In this document: positions 1 through 9,012 of the stretch, piece after piece
Position numbering within the stretch: position 1 is the stretch's first letter
How the letters are laid out: each line of letters begins with the position of its first letter
NCBI RefSeq assembly: GCF_902784195.1
Contig: NZ_CACZTX010000012.1
Location: 1-35,960, forward strand
Direction of reading: 5' to 3'
DNA length: 35,960 nt
Source of the DNA: an uncultured Methanobrevibacter sp.
Lineage (GTDB): Archaea > Methanobacteriota > Methanobacteria > Methanobacteriales > Methanobacteriaceae
Made by a program: the position numbers and the translations under genes
Notes under the pieces: generated by a model
The model's database searches: none
Seen by the model: only the letters and a program-made list of their open reading frames with translations
What the model was told of the DNA's origin: nothing

Positions 1-1
1 T

Positions 2-628
2 TATCTCTTAAACAAAAAAGGAGACAATTTAAGCAGGCTCGACCGTTTTGATGAATCCATTGAATGTTATGACAAGGCTTTGGAAATAGAAGGGGATAAC
101 GAATACATCTGGAACAACAAGGCAATAGCTATGCTTAACTCTGGGAATATAGAAGAAGCTCTTGAAGCAAGCAATGGAGCATTGAATGCAAACCCTAACA
201 ATCCAGTAGTTCTCTATTGGAGAGGATTCATTTTGGAAATCTTGGCAGAATTCGATAAGGCCTTAGAGGTTTATGATAAATTGATCACCATTGATGACAC
301 CAACCCAGAAGTTTGGAATGCACGTGGAAATGTATTGACTGATATGGAAAGGCCTGAAGAGGCATTGGAAGCATATGACAAGGCTTTGGAATTATGTTTG
401 GAAGATGCTCTTCTTGATCTTGGTAGATTTGAAGAGGCAATTGAATGCTATGACAAGGCAATAGAACTCGAACCAAGGAACACATCATTCCTCTTAAACA
501 AAGGAGTTGTTCTAATGGAACTTGGTAGATTCGATGAAGCAGAAATCCTTTTCACTAAAGTTCTTGCTCTCGACCCATCAAACGATGATGCAAGAGTCCT
601 AAAAATGGAATGCTTGGAAAATATGTAA
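2..628 (+). CDS. TPR repeat protein, 5' end cut off by window
   Basis: Tandem tetratricopeptide repeats with the recurrent YDKALE/YDKAIE helix-B signature, so a protein-interaction scaffold; the partner cannot be told. The frame stays open from base 2 through TTG at 80, and the residues before that TTG are clearly TPR (RFDESIECYDKALE). The gene therefore starts outside the window and no start is visible. One repeat unit, between two YDKA motifs around bases 380-450, is only 25 residues long instead of 34: nine residues of helix A are missing in frame. The stop TAA is at 626-628, followed by T-rich sequence. Large TPR families are common in Methanobrevibacter. Family is certain, role unknown. 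Confidence 0.9.
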   Translation, partial: YLLNKKGDNLSRLDRFDESIECYDKALEIEGDNEYIWNNKAIAMLNSGNIEEALEASNGALNANPNNPVVLYWRGFILEILAEFDKALEVYDKLITIDDTNPEVWNARGNVLTDMERPEEALEAYDKALELCLEDALLDLGRFEEAIECYDKAIELEPRNTSFLLNKGVVLMELGRFDEAEILFTKVLALDPSNDDARVLKMECLENM

Positions 629-877
629 CTATTTTTTTAAAATTTTTAACTTTTTTACCTATTTTTTACTACTTTTATAATAATTAATTAGTTTATGTAG
701 ATTATAGAATTAATAATAAATAAAAAATGAATTTGAATTAATTAAATTGAAATAATAATTAATTAAAAATAGGTTTGCCATATATGACTATATTTTAATA
801 ATAGCTAAAATTAAAATAATGAAAAGAAAAATTTATTGAAAAAATAAGAAAAATAAAAATAGAGATCGGTTAAAAAA

Positions 878-1549
878 TCAAAACTTTAGATTATCAATTG
901 CATTGACTAATTTTTCACTTAAATCATATGTTCTTTCCATTGGCTCATAGGAATAAGTTTCATACACAATTGTTGGAATCCCACTTCCTACAACAGGAAT
1001 TGTAATGTATGGAGGACTTGTCCTATACTCTGGAGCATAATAAACAAGTTCAGTGATCTTATCCAAAAGAATATTCAAAATATGTGTTGATTCCTCATCA
1101 AATCCTGGAGCGAAAATGAAATTGGTTTTTGCATAAGTTCCAGGACCCTTCAATCCTTTATTGCTATGAATATCTGCAAAGAAATCATATTTATTATCTA
1201 TTATATGAGGAGCTGCAAACTCTTGAGCAAGCAATTGGCCATCCATACGACCTTCTGTTTCTGCGTCAAGCTCTCCAACCACATTTATATTGTAAATATA
1301 ATAGGAATAGTTTAAAATTCCTTCCTTATCCCATTCAACTATGGTATCAAACAAGCCTCTATGAGCCTTACTTTCCATTGGATGCATACCAATTAAGTAA
1401 GCTACTTTAATATCTGAATCTGTGTTTCCAAAAGGCCCATGAAGATGAATAGTTCCTAAATCATTTTCTCCAATCAATTCTGCATCATATAATGAAGAAT
1501 CCACTTTTGCTTCATCTGTAGGCTCTTCTGGATAATTATTCTTAAACAT
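878..1549 (-). CDS. M14-like zinc carboxypeptidase/deacylase-like protein without anchor
   Basis: 223 residues. Seen: HPMES (His56, Glu59) and DIHSNKG (His128), which match the HxxE...H zinc triad of M14 carboxypeptidases and the AstE/aspartoacylase group. EGRMDGQ (Arg101) and the late TIVYETYSYEP (Glu197) sit where the substrate Arg and catalytic Glu are expected. It is a close paralog of the gene just upstream (1576-2382); the two are 26 bp apart on the same strand and probably cotranscribed. Unlike its partner it has no N-terminal membrane segment and begins directly at the conserved NNYPEEPT region. A role in trimming cell-wall or peptide substrates is only a guess. The family call rests on motifs and spacing. 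Confidence 0.6.
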   Translation of the reverse strand: MFKNNYPEEPTDEAKVDSSLYDAELIGENDLGTIHLHGPFGNTDSDIKVAYLIGMHPMESKAHRGLFDTIVEWDKEGILNYSYYIYNINVVGELDAETEGRMDGQLLAQEFAAPHIIDNKYDFFADIHSNKGLKGPGTYAKTNFIFAPGFDEESTHILNILLDKITELVYYAPEYRTSPPYITIPVVGSGIPTIVYETYSYEPMERTYDLSEKLVNAIDNLKF

Positions 1550-1575
1550 TTACACACATCTCACTTTAAACTGCA

Positions 1576-2382
1576 TTAAAATTCTAAACTATCAACTGTA
1601 TCTACAAACTTATTCATCAAATCATAAGTTGTATTGATCGGTTCATAACAATATGTTTCATAGTTTACTGTAGGGATTCCTGCCTGTTCTGTAGGCAATG
1701 TGATATAAGGTGGACTTGACTGTGCACTTGGGAAATAATAAACCAGCTCTGGCATTTTATTTAAGATCTTATTTACAAAGGCTTCTGACTTTTCATCCTG
1801 ACCTACTGCAAAGACAAAATTAGTCTCTTCATAAGTTCCTGAAATCATTCCCTTATTGCTATGAACATCCACAAAAAGGTCATAATCATTGTTGATTATA
1901 TGAGGGGCTACAAACTCCTGAGCAAGCAACTGACCATCCATTCTGCCCTCATCATCAGCATCATAATTTGTTACATTGATTTTGTAGATATAATAACAAT
2001 AATTCAAAGAAGCGCTTTTAGAATTTACAGTATCAAATAAAGCCTTATGAGCCTTGCTTTCCAATGGATGCATACCGATTGAATAAGCTATTTTAATGTT
2101 TGAATTAGGGTTTCCAAAAGGTCCTAACAATTCTACTGTCCCCAACTCATTTTCACCAAGCAACTCAGAGTTCACATTGGAAGTGTCTATTTTCGCTTCA
2201 GCGGTTGGCCCATCCGGATATGACTGGTTAATTATGAATGCATCATCAACATTTGCATCAATGCCCTCATTAGAATTGCTTGAATTATTCATAGATATTG
2301 CATATCCAAAGAAAACAATAGCTATCGCTAAGATAATCACTAAAATAAGTATTAATTTTGATTTATTGTTATCTGGTATCAT
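1576..2382 (-). CDS. M14-like zinc carboxypeptidase-like protein with N-terminal membrane anchor
   Basis: 268 residues. A hydrophobic segment at about 9-30, preceded by Lys residues, acts as an uncleaved anchor or signal, placing the catalytic domain outside the membrane. It is followed by an Asn/Ser-rich linker (33-45). Predicted zinc ligands are His105 and Glu108 in HPLES and His174 in VDVHSNKG; the candidate catalytic Glu is Glu242 in VNYETYCYEP. The paralog at 878-1549 is very similar from residue 53 on, so this is a tandem duplication in which only this copy keeps the anchor. Outside the membrane of a pseudomurein-walled archaeon the substrate could be a wall or secreted peptide, but nothing here proves it. 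Confidence 0.6.
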   Translation of the reverse strand: MIPDNNKSKLILILVIILAIAIVFFGYAISMNNSSNSNEGIDANVDDAFIINQSYPDGPTAEAKIDTSNVNSELLGENELGTVELLGPFGNPNSNIKIAYSIGMHPLESKAHKALFDTVNSKSASLNYCYYIYKINVTNYDADDEGRMDGQLLAQEFVAPHIINNDYDLFVDVHSNKGMISGTYEETNFVFAVGQDEKSEAFVNKILNKMPELVYYFPSAQSSPPYITLPTEQAGIPTVNYETYCYEPINTTYDLMNKFVDTVDSLEF

Positions 2383-2450
2383 ATTCTCAAAAATAGTAAA
2401 TATTAGAGAATAATTAAAATTAGTCCCTAATAGTTTAAAATAAATTTTTA

Positions 2451-3812
2451 TTAATTTTTATATTTCTCTACCAAACTGATTCCCCAACTAGCCATTTCAT
2501 TAGCTTTTTCCTGGGAGTCAGATTCAGCAAAGCATCTAAAGATTGGTTCAGTACCTGAAGGTCTGATAATTACCCAACCATCCTCTTTTAGGATTTTAAC
2601 CCCATCTGTTGTATCAAGCTCAAAATCAGTTGTTTCCTTGATCTCATCTGCAATCTTTGTCATGACTTCTTGCTTTAAGTCATCCGCACATTCGACTTTT
2701 AACTTTTCCTGATAATAAACTGGAAGCTCTGCTACAAGTTCAGATAATGGCTTATCTTCCTTAACAAGTATTTCAAGGATTTTCGCTACAGTCATAGCTG
2801 CATCTCTTCCATAGATGAAGTCTGGGAAAATGAGCCCTCCATTTTCTTCACCACCAAACAATCCATCAGTATCCTTAAGCTTTCTTGCAACAAGCAAATC
2901 TCCAACAGCAGTGGATATAACTTCACCGCCAAACTCTTCAGCAATATCATAAATTGCTTGGGAAGTAGCTACAGTAGTTACAATAATGCCTCCCCCATTT
3001 TCCTTTAACATATGCTTTTCAACAAGGGCAAAGGTCTTATCTCCCAAGATAAAGTTTCCTTTCTCATCAATGCAGATGGTCCTATCTGCATCACCATCAT
3101 GAGCAAGACCAATATCCGCTCCGAGATTCTTGACAGTTGCAATTAAATCCTGAAGATTTGGTTCAATTGGCTCTGGATCTCTTCCTGGGAAAAATCCATC
3201 TGCCTGACAGTTGATGGTTGTCACTTCACAACCTAATTCCTTAAGGATATAAGGTGCTGTATAGGAACCTGCTCCGGAACCACAATCAACTACAACCTTA
3301 AGTTTCCTATTTCTGATTGCTTCTGCATCAACTCTTTTAATGGTCTCTGCAATATACTCCTTGATTATAGTGTCATTAGTGAAACATTCTCCAATCTTAT
3401 CCCAAGAAGCCCTATTAGGCTCTGAGTCAAAGTATAATTTTTCAACCTCAATTTCCATATCATCTGGAGTCCCTATACCGAACTCATCCACGAATTTCAA
3501 TCCATTATACTTTGGAGGGTTATGAGAAGCGGTTACAATGATTCCACCATCATAATAGTTTCTTACAGCATATTGAATAGCGGGAGTTGGAAGAATACCT
3601 AAATCCACCACATCACAGCCAGATGAAAGCAATCCTGCAGTAATTGCATATTTGAGCATAGGAGTGCTGGTTCTTGTATCTCCTCCAATAGCTACAGTGC
3701 CTTGAACAATTGATCCATAACTTGCTGCAAGACGTGATGCAAATTCTGGAGTCAAAACATCATTTGCAGTTCTTCTTACACCAAATGTACCAAATAATCT
3801 TTTTTCCACCAT
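2451..3812 (-). CDS. glmM: Phosphoglucosamine mutase / phosphomannomutase family
   Basis: 453 residues, normal length for alpha-D-phosphohexomutases. Active-site phosphoserine loop TASHNPPKYNG (Ser96), Mg-binding DGDADR (239-244), sugar-binding GGEENGG and the C-terminal phosphate loop RPSGTEP are all intact, in family order. Converts glucosamine-6-phosphate to glucosamine-1-phosphate for UDP-GlcNAc, a precursor of pseudomurein and glycans. Archaeal members can also act on mannose or glucose phosphates, so substrate specificity is inferred. The ATG at 3812 has an AAGGTC-type leader. Single gene with AT-rich spacers on both sides. Confidence 0.9.
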   Translation of the reverse strand: MVEKRLFGTFGVRRTANDVLTPEFASRLAASYGSIVQGTVAIGGDTRTSTPMLKYAITAGLLSSGCDVVDLGILPTPAIQYAVRNYYDGGIIVTASHNPPKYNGLKFVDEFGIGTPDDMEIEVEKLYFDSEPNRASWDKIGECFTNDTIIKEYIAETIKRVDAEAIRNRKLKVVVDCGSGAGSYTAPYILKELGCEVTTINCQADGFFPGRDPEPIEPNLQDLIATVKNLGADIGLAHDGDADRTICIDEKGNFILGDKTFALVEKHMLKENGGGIIVTTVATSQAIYDIAEEFGGEVISTAVGDLLVARKLKDTDGLFGGEENGGLIFPDFIYGRDAAMTVAKILEILVKEDKPLSELVAELPVYYQEKLKVECADDLKQEVMTKIADEIKETTDFELDTTDGVKILKEDGWVIIRPSGTEPIFRCFAESDSQEKANEMASWGISLVEKYKN

Positions 3813-3922
3813 TTTATGACCTTTGTAAAATTAATAAATGATTAAATATATAATATTTAAAATTATTTTAAATCTAAATATATTTTTGTTTATAAAGTTT
3901 AAATATTTTATTAAAAATTAAC

Positions 3923-4321
3923 CTAAGAAACCAATTTAATTGAATTTGAATTGGATAAAATCAGTTCCATTGAAGACTTGTATTCTGTTATGCTGCCAAT
4001 TACCTTAACTTTATGATTCCTAAAGCTGTCCAAATCATTTCCAGCATCCTTAAGCTCCACTAATGTCGATTCAAAGATAATCAGATTTATCTTCCCAGTG
4101 CCATCATTTAACTCCATAAAGCAAGAGCTTCCACTTGAAGACTCCTTAATCGATTCAATCACTCCTGTGACTGCTACAGTCTCTCCAATATTGTTTCTTG
4201 TAATGTCCTTTACTTGAATTTCCTTTGGTTCAATGTAAGATGCAAAAACCAGCATTCCCATAATTCCTACAAGCGATGTAATCAATGCAACTTTAAAAAT
4301 TATTTTATCATTTAATTCCAT
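3923..4321 (-). CDS. Membrane-anchored OB-fold protein
   Basis: 132 residues. One transmembrane helix (about 9-29, KVALITSLVGIMGMLVFASY), then an OB-fold-like domain with the typical pattern GETVAVTGVIESIKE ... FMELNDGTGKINLIIF ... HKVKVIGSITEY. This resembles the tRNA-anticodon/nucleic-acid-binding OB group seen in exported nucleases such as YhcR, but no nuclease domain is attached. It probably sits on the outer face of the membrane. Ligand unknown. The upstream spacer (4322-4565) is T/A-rich; on the minus strand it also holds the U-rich terminator of the ligase gene. Confidence 0.7.
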   Translation of the reverse strand: MELNDKIIFKVALITSLVGIMGMLVFASYIEPKEIQVKDITRNNIGETVAVTGVIESIKESSSGSSCFMELNDGTGKINLIIFESTLVELKDAGNDLDSFRNHKVKVIGSITEYKSSMELILSNSNSIKLVS

Positions 4322-4479
4322 AAAATCACCAAATAAAATTATTCTTAAAATGATTTATTTGGTAAATAACATATAAATATTGCTTAAAATTAAAAAATAA
4401 GTCATATAATAATTTTAATATTGTTTTAAACTCATTTTAATTATTTAAAATGATATCAATGATAAAATAATTTAAAAAA

Positions 4480-4562
4480 GGCTAAAAAATGTATAAAAAA
4501 CATTAAAATAAAAAAAGAATGAAAAAATGAGAAAATAAAAAAATAAAAGAAATAAAAAATTA
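4480..4562 (-). terminator. U-rich terminator of the ligase gene
   Basis: Read on the minus strand directly after the ligase stop, the sequence is a long series of T runs broken by single bases, with no strong hairpin. This is the usual archaeal intrinsic / FttA-type termination signal. Confidence 0.55.
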
Positions 4563-4565
4563 AGA

Positions 4566-6221
4566 TTATTGGCCATTATACATTGATTCCAATCTTTCAA
4601 TTGTATCAATGTCCTCTACACCCTTATCTGTCCTTATGCTTTTTACAATTGGGAAACGTAAAGAGTATCCTGCAGGATATTCTGGACTTTTAACAATCTC
4701 ACTGTATTTTATTTCTAAAACAATTTTTGGTTGGACACTAATGTGAGTTCCTTTCTCTGAGATTATAATTTCTTTCATTTGCCTTGTTAGATTTGCCAAA
4801 TCATCATCTGAAAGTCCACTTCCAATCTTGGTGATTGTAAGCAATTCACCATATTCATCGCGAAGAGCAATCTCATAAGATCCTATAAACTCTCCTCTTT
4901 TACCTATTCCCTTTGTTCCTCCAACAATAACTGCATCCAATGTTTCAGGTTCTGCCTTGAACTTTAACATTTTCTTTCCACGGATTCCAGGAATATACGG
5001 TTCAGCGCAGTTTTTAATCATTATTCCTTCATGCCCACCAGCTATGGATCTATTGAACAACTCTACAGCATCATCAATGTTTTCAGGACCTACTTTTACT
5101 ATATCACTGAGGTTCAATTCATCAATTGAGCAATCCACAGCATTTTCCAGAATCTCCCTACGCTTAATAATAGGTTCATCAACTATAGGCTCCTTAAAGT
5201 AAAGCAAATCATATAGGAATATTTTTATAGGAACATTTTTCATTGCATCATGGATATCATATTTCCTTCTGACTCTTTGCAATACTGTTTGGAACGGAAG
5301 AGGCTTATCATCCTTAAATCCTACAATTTCCCCTTCAGCAATGAAGTCTTCATCCGGGAACCCTCTTCTTATGAAATCAACTGCATCTGGAAAAGCATGT
5401 GTAACATTTTCCAAACGACGGGTGAATAATGTAATCTCATCCCCATTCTTATGGAATTGAGTACGGAACCCATCATATTTAGTCTCACAAAGTGCACAGC
5501 CCATTTCTTCAATGCTTATATCAATACCTTCAGAGAGTTGTGCAAGCATTGGCTTTACAGCTCTTCCAGGAATTAATGTCAATTTTTTAAGGCCATCTTC
5601 ACCTTCAAGCTTTGCCACTTTTGCAACAAGACCTAAGTCATTTGTCAACATATGAGCCCTTTCAGCAACAGCCTTATCAACACCAAAGGCTTGAGAAATT
5701 GCATCGCGGATAATTCCTTCACCTACACCAATCCTAAGCTCTTCCAAAATGGTTCTGCAAATATATTTTGCTTCCTTTCCAGAAGCAGAAGATAAAAGTT
5801 CAAGAATATTGGAAATTTTACGGGCAGTGGACCTGCTTCCAGATATTGTTGCCAATTTTCTTAATTGATTATAAACAAATTTGACAGTTAAAGGTTGTGA
5901 GAAGAATGTCATTTGAGCCTTTTTGGCATAGAGCTTTTCTGCAGCCGCTCCAATATCTCCTTCATCACGGATGGCATCTTCAACTACATCTACAGAAACT
6001 CCTACAGCATCCCCAACAGCTTTCATAACAAGCTTATCTCCTATTCCCTGTTCCTCTTCACTCCAAGATGGGAAAACGCTTCCTAAAGCCATTAAAGTGA
6101 TTTTCTCCAAATCTTCCTCTTCAACTCTTTTGAAAAAATCAGCTAAAATATCTGTCTTTTCCAATCTTTTTGTAGTGGCACCTAATGCCTCATAAACATT
6201 AACAAGTTCTTGATATTTCAT
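4566..6221 (-). CDS. lig: ATP-dependent DNA ligase
   Basis: 551 residues, close to the usual length of archaeal replicative ligases. N-terminal DNA-binding domain (1-210), adenylation domain with motif I TKYDGFR (Lys248 is the nucleotide-accepting lysine), motif III-like FIAEGEIVGF, motif IV GGHEGIMIKN, motif V MLKFKAE, then the OB domain. Seals nicks in replication (Okazaki fragments) and repair using ATP. The SD GGGAGTGA lies just before ATG 6221. It lies 53 bp downstream of thiC on the same strand, so readthrough is possible, but the functions are unrelated. Confidence 0.96.
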   Translation of the reverse strand: MKYQELVNVYEALGATTKRLEKTDILADFFKRVEEEDLEKITLMALGSVFPSWSEEEQGIGDKLVMKAVGDAVGVSVDVVEDAIRDEGDIGAAAEKLYAKKAQMTFFSQPLTVKFVYNQLRKLATISGSRSTARKISNILELLSSASGKEAKYICRTILEELRIGVGEGIIRDAISQAFGVDKAVAERAHMLTNDLGLVAKVAKLEGEDGLKKLTLIPGRAVKPMLAQLSEGIDISIEEMGCALCETKYDGFRTQFHKNGDEITLFTRRLENVTHAFPDAVDFIRRGFPDEDFIAEGEIVGFKDDKPLPFQTVLQRVRRKYDIHDAMKNVPIKIFLYDLLYFKEPIVDEPIIKRREILENAVDCSIDELNLSDIVKVGPENIDDAVELFNRSIAGGHEGIMIKNCAEPYIPGIRGKKMLKFKAEPETLDAVIVGGTKGIGKRGEFIGSYEIALRDEYGELLTITKIGSGLSDDDLANLTRQMKEIIISEKGTHISVQPKIVLEIKYSEIVKSPEYPAGYSLRFPIVKSIRTDKGVEDIDTIERLESMYNGQ

Positions 6222-6274
6222 CTTTTCACTCCCAAGAATCCATGATAAACTTATACAATAAATGTAATATTAAT

Positions 6275-7549
6275 CTAAAAATCTCCTTTAGCTATTTTAA
6301 CTGCACAGTATTCTCCACACATAGCGCACATTTCATCATCATCAAGTTCACATTTGTTTCTATAATGTCTTGGCTTGACATTATCAAAAGCAAGATTGAA
6401 TTGGCTTTCCCAGTCAAAGTTTTTCCTTGCAGTTGCCATTGCCACTTCCTTTTCCCATGCAGTGTCCAATCCTAAGGCAACATCTGCAGCTTGAGCAGCA
6501 ATCTTGCTTGCAATAACTCCTTCCTTAACATCCTCGAGGGAAGGCAGTGACAAATGTTCTGCAGGTGTTACATAACATAGGAAATCAGCACCACTTGAAG
6601 CTGCAATAGCTCCCCCAATAGCTGAAGTGATATGATCATAACCAGGTGCCAAATCTGTAACGATTGGGCCTAAAACATAGAATGGAGCTCCATGACATAA
6701 TGTCTTTTGGATTTCCATATTTGACCTGATTTGATTTAATGGAACATGCCCTGGACCTTCAACCATGGTTTGAACTCCAGATTCCTGAGCTCTTTTTACA
6801 AGAGTTCCCAAGGTTACCAATTCCTGAATCTGTGAAGTGTCAGTTGCATCAGATAAGCATCCTGGACGAAGCCCATCACCTAAGGAAAGGGTGATGTCAT
6901 ATTCCAAAGCTATTTCCAAAAGATAATCATAATTTGCATATAATGGGTTTTCCTCTCCATTGTGCAAGATCCATGAAGCAAGGAAAGTTCCGCCTCTGCT
7001 TACAATGCCCATCATTCTTTTGGCCTTCTGAAGCTTGTCTACCAAATCACGATTGATACCACAGTGAAGTGTCATGAAGTCAACCCCATCTTTAGCCTGA
7101 TGTATGATAGAGTTGAATATGTCATCCTCATCCATTTCGATGATTTCATTGCCTTTATTTAATGTAATGACTCCCGCTTCATAAATTGGAACAGTTCCAA
7201 TAGGCACATCTACAGAGTCCATGATCTTTTCTCTGAATTCAAGTAATTTAGGACCTGTACTTAAGTCCATAATCGCATCTGCACCAAAATCAACTGCTAA
7301 CTTTGCCTTTTTCATTTCAAGATCAATATCCTCGATTTTGCTTGATGAACCAATATTAGCATTGATTTTAGTGGTTAATCCCTTTCCAATACCGCAAGCT
7401 TTAGTTTCTCTTCCAATATTCTTTGGGATTACAATAGTTCCATTGGCTACTCCCTTTAATATCTTATCTGCATCTATCCTTTCAAATTCTGCAACCTCTT
7501 TCATTTCAGGAGTGATGTTTCCTTTTTTAGCTTCAGTCATCTGTGTCAT
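6275..7549 (-). CDS. thiC: Phosphomethylpyrimidine synthase ThiC
   Basis: 424 residues, the compact archaeal ThiC form. Radical-SAM enzyme that rearranges aminoimidazole ribotide into hydroxymethylpyrimidine phosphate for thiamine. Family signatures seen: NIGSS near the start, LSTGPK, GTVPIYEA, MTLHCGIN, EGPGHVPLNQI, YDHITSAIGGA. The C-terminal cluster motif is CAMCGEYC (Cys408, 411, 415), i.e. CX2CX3C, where bacterial ThiC has CX2CX4C. The SD AAAGGTG precedes ATG 7549. The 470-bp spacer upstream showed no TPP riboswitch elements. The stop TAG is in one arm of a weak 5-bp hairpin (6275-6291). Confidence 0.95.
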   Translation of the reverse strand: MTQMTEAKKGNITPEMKEVAEFERIDADKILKGVANGTIVIPKNIGRETKACGIGKGLTTKINANIGSSSKIEDIDLEMKKAKLAVDFGADAIMDLSTGPKLLEFREKIMDSVDVPIGTVPIYEAGVITLNKGNEIIEMDEDDIFNSIIHQAKDGVDFMTLHCGINRDLVDKLQKAKRMMGIVSRGGTFLASWILHNGEENPLYANYDYLLEIALEYDITLSLGDGLRPGCLSDATDTSQIQELVTLGTLVKRAQESGVQTMVEGPGHVPLNQIRSNMEIQKTLCHGAPFYVLGPIVTDLAPGYDHITSAIGGAIAASSGADFLCYVTPAEHLSLPSLEDVKEGVIASKIAAQAADVALGLDTAWEKEVAMATARKNFDWESQFNLAFDNVKPRHYRNKCELDDDEMCAMCGEYCAVKIAKGDF

Positions 7550-8021
7550 TAAAGCACCTTTAATAATTTAAATCATTTTTTAATATTGAAATATAATTGT
7601 AATAATCATTCATAGTATTATAATCTATTACATAATCCATAACATATAAAATTATGTAATTTATTATTTAATTAATTTGTTGTATTTGGATAAGTTTTAG
7701 CGAAAAAATATTAAAAAAATAAAATGTTGTAGAGATATTAAACTAAATAAAATAATAAAAAAATTAAGAAAAATTTTACAAGTTTAATTTAATGATATAT
7801 TAAAAATCATAACTGGATAAATATTAAAAATAAAAATGAACAAAATAACATTAAAACTAAATAAAATAATAGAATTTACCAGGTTAAATCTAAAAAAATT
7901 GAATAAACAATATTTAAATAATGGAAATACTAAATATTTATATAACCAACAAAAGTTGAAAATACTAACTGAAAAAATTAGATTCAACAATATTGGTTGA
8001 AAAATTTTTAGGAGAATAAAA
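7550..8021. other. 472-bp AT-rich spacer between divergent thiC and SDR genes
   Basis: Holds both promoters. On the plus strand there are TATA-like boxes at 7911-7920 and 7937-7944 and a strong SD AGGAG just before the SDR start at 8022. The open frame at 7784-7990 (-) is low-complexity Phe/Asn/Ile sequence without SD and is not a gene. Apart from the leader hairpin listed separately, nothing else is recognisable. Confidence 0.6.
7944..7998 (+). promoter_or_regulatory. Three-tier inverted repeat in the SDR leader
   Basis: Nested arms AACCAA/TTGGTT (7944-7949, 7993-7998), GTTGAA/TTCAAC (7955-7960, 7983-7988) and CTAA/TTAG (7965-7968, 7978-7981) are separated by A-rich internal loops. If transcription starts from the TATA at 7911-7920 the whole hairpin is in the mRNA leader and ends 12 nt before the SD. 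With the TATA at 7937-7944 it would straddle the start site and act as DNA. Confidence 0.4.
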
Positions 8022-8792
8022 ATGAAAAACTATTTCGACATTAAAGACAAAGTAGCAGTTATTACTGGTGCTTCCTCAGGATTAGGTTGGCAAATTGCTC
8101 AAGCATACGCAAGCCAAGGTGCAAAATTAGCACTATTCGCTAGAAGAGAAGAAAGATTACTTGAAAACGTTGCTGAAATTGAAAAAGAATTCGGAACTGA
8201 AGTAATGTACGCTGTATGTGATGTCGGAGATTATGACAGCATTACCGCAGCTGTTGACAAAGTAATGGACGCTTACGGAAGAATTGACATTCTCGTAAAT
8301 GCAGCAGGTATGGGTAACAACAAAATGGTTGTTGACCAATCAAATGAAGAATGGGAAAAACACATCCACATTGACTTAAGCGGTGTATACTACATGTGTA
8401 AAGCTGTTGGAGAAATCATGATCAAACAAGAATACGGTAAGATCATCAACATCGGTTCTATCCACAGTAGAGTTATCTTCCCTGGTGGAGGAATTAGTGC
8501 TTACTCCTCTGCAAAAGGTGGAGTAATGAACTTAACCAAAAACTTAGCTGTAGAATGGGCTAAATACAACATTACCGTAAACGCAATCGGTCCAGCAGTA
8601 TTCAAAACCGAATTAACCGAAGAGTCTCTTGGATTACCTGGATTTATGGACTTAATTGCAGCATACTGTCCAGCTGGCAGATTAGGTGAACCTGGTGAAT
8701 TAGACGGTCTCGCAATTTACTTAGCATCTGACGCATCCAGCTTCTGTACCGGTCAATTAATCTGTGTTGACGGCGGATGGACTGCAATATAA
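8022..8792 (+). CDS. Short-chain dehydrogenase/reductase, likely highly expressed
   Basis: 256 residues, classical SDR. Cofactor loop TGASSGLG (15-22); catalytic Ser146, Tyr161 and Lys165 (YSSAK); NAAG motif at 93-96. Arg41-Arg42 after beta-2 favour NADP(H) over NAD(H). Closest in look to gluconate 5-dehydrogenase / 3-oxoacyl reductase types, but the substrate cannot be read from sequence. Codon use is strongly C-ending in two-fold boxes (AAC, TTC, TAC, ATC), unlike most neighbours, and the SD AGGAG is near perfect; both point to high expression. Monocistronic, followed by a long hairpin. Confidence 0.85.
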   Translation: MKNYFDIKDKVAVITGASSGLGWQIAQAYASQGAKLALFARREERLLENVAEIEKEFGTEVMYAVCDVGDYDSITAAVDKVMDAYGRIDILVNAAGMGNNKMVVDQSNEEWEKHIHIDLSGVYYMCKAVGEIMIKQEYGKIINIGSIHSRVIFPGGGISAYSSAKGGVMNLTKNLAVEWAKYNITVNAIGPAVFKTELTEESLGLPGFMDLIAAYCPAGRLGEPGELDGLAIYLASDASSFCTGQLICVDGGWTAI

Positions 8793-8808
8793 TTAAAAAA
8801 CAATTTAT

Positions 8809-8855
8809 GAATAATAATGGATGGGCCATTAAGGCTCCTCCATAATTTATTATTC
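8809..8855 (+). terminator. Long hairpin after the SDR gene
   Basis: Arms GAATAATAA (8809-8817) and TTATTATTC (8847-8855) enclose further pairing TGGA/TCCA and GGGCC/GGCTC around 8818-8845, about 17 nt after the stop codon. It is G/C-richer than the surrounding spacer, so it stands out as a transcript end or 3' stabiliser. Confidence 0.6.
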
Positions 8856-8988
8856 AAATAAAAACTCTCTTTTTATAAACAATTTTTCTAAAGACTTTTT
8901 CTAAATACAATTAAACTACTTTTATAGAATAATTTGAAAATAAATTGTTCTATTATTCACGAATAAAATAAAAATTTAAAAAAATATA

Positions 8989-9012
8989 TTATAGTGACAT
9001 TAGTCACTATAA
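8989..9012 (-). terminator. Terminator hairpin with the CDF stop codon in its loop
   Basis: Perfect 10-bp arms (8989-8998 and 9003-9012) with a 4-nt loop. The stop codon TAA (9000-9002) lies inside the loop. On the minus strand the hairpin is followed by T-rich sequence (runs of 7 and 5 T). Confidence 0.75.

Noticed and set aside
7784-7990. Minus-strand open frame of 68 codons
   Set aside because: Low-complexity Phe/Asn/Ile sequence from A/T-rich DNA, no SD, no promoter.
6222-8021. TPP riboswitch upstream of thiC
   Set aside because: None of the conserved THI-box elements (e.g. CTGAGA, ACCTGATCTGG-like) were found on the minus strand before thiC.
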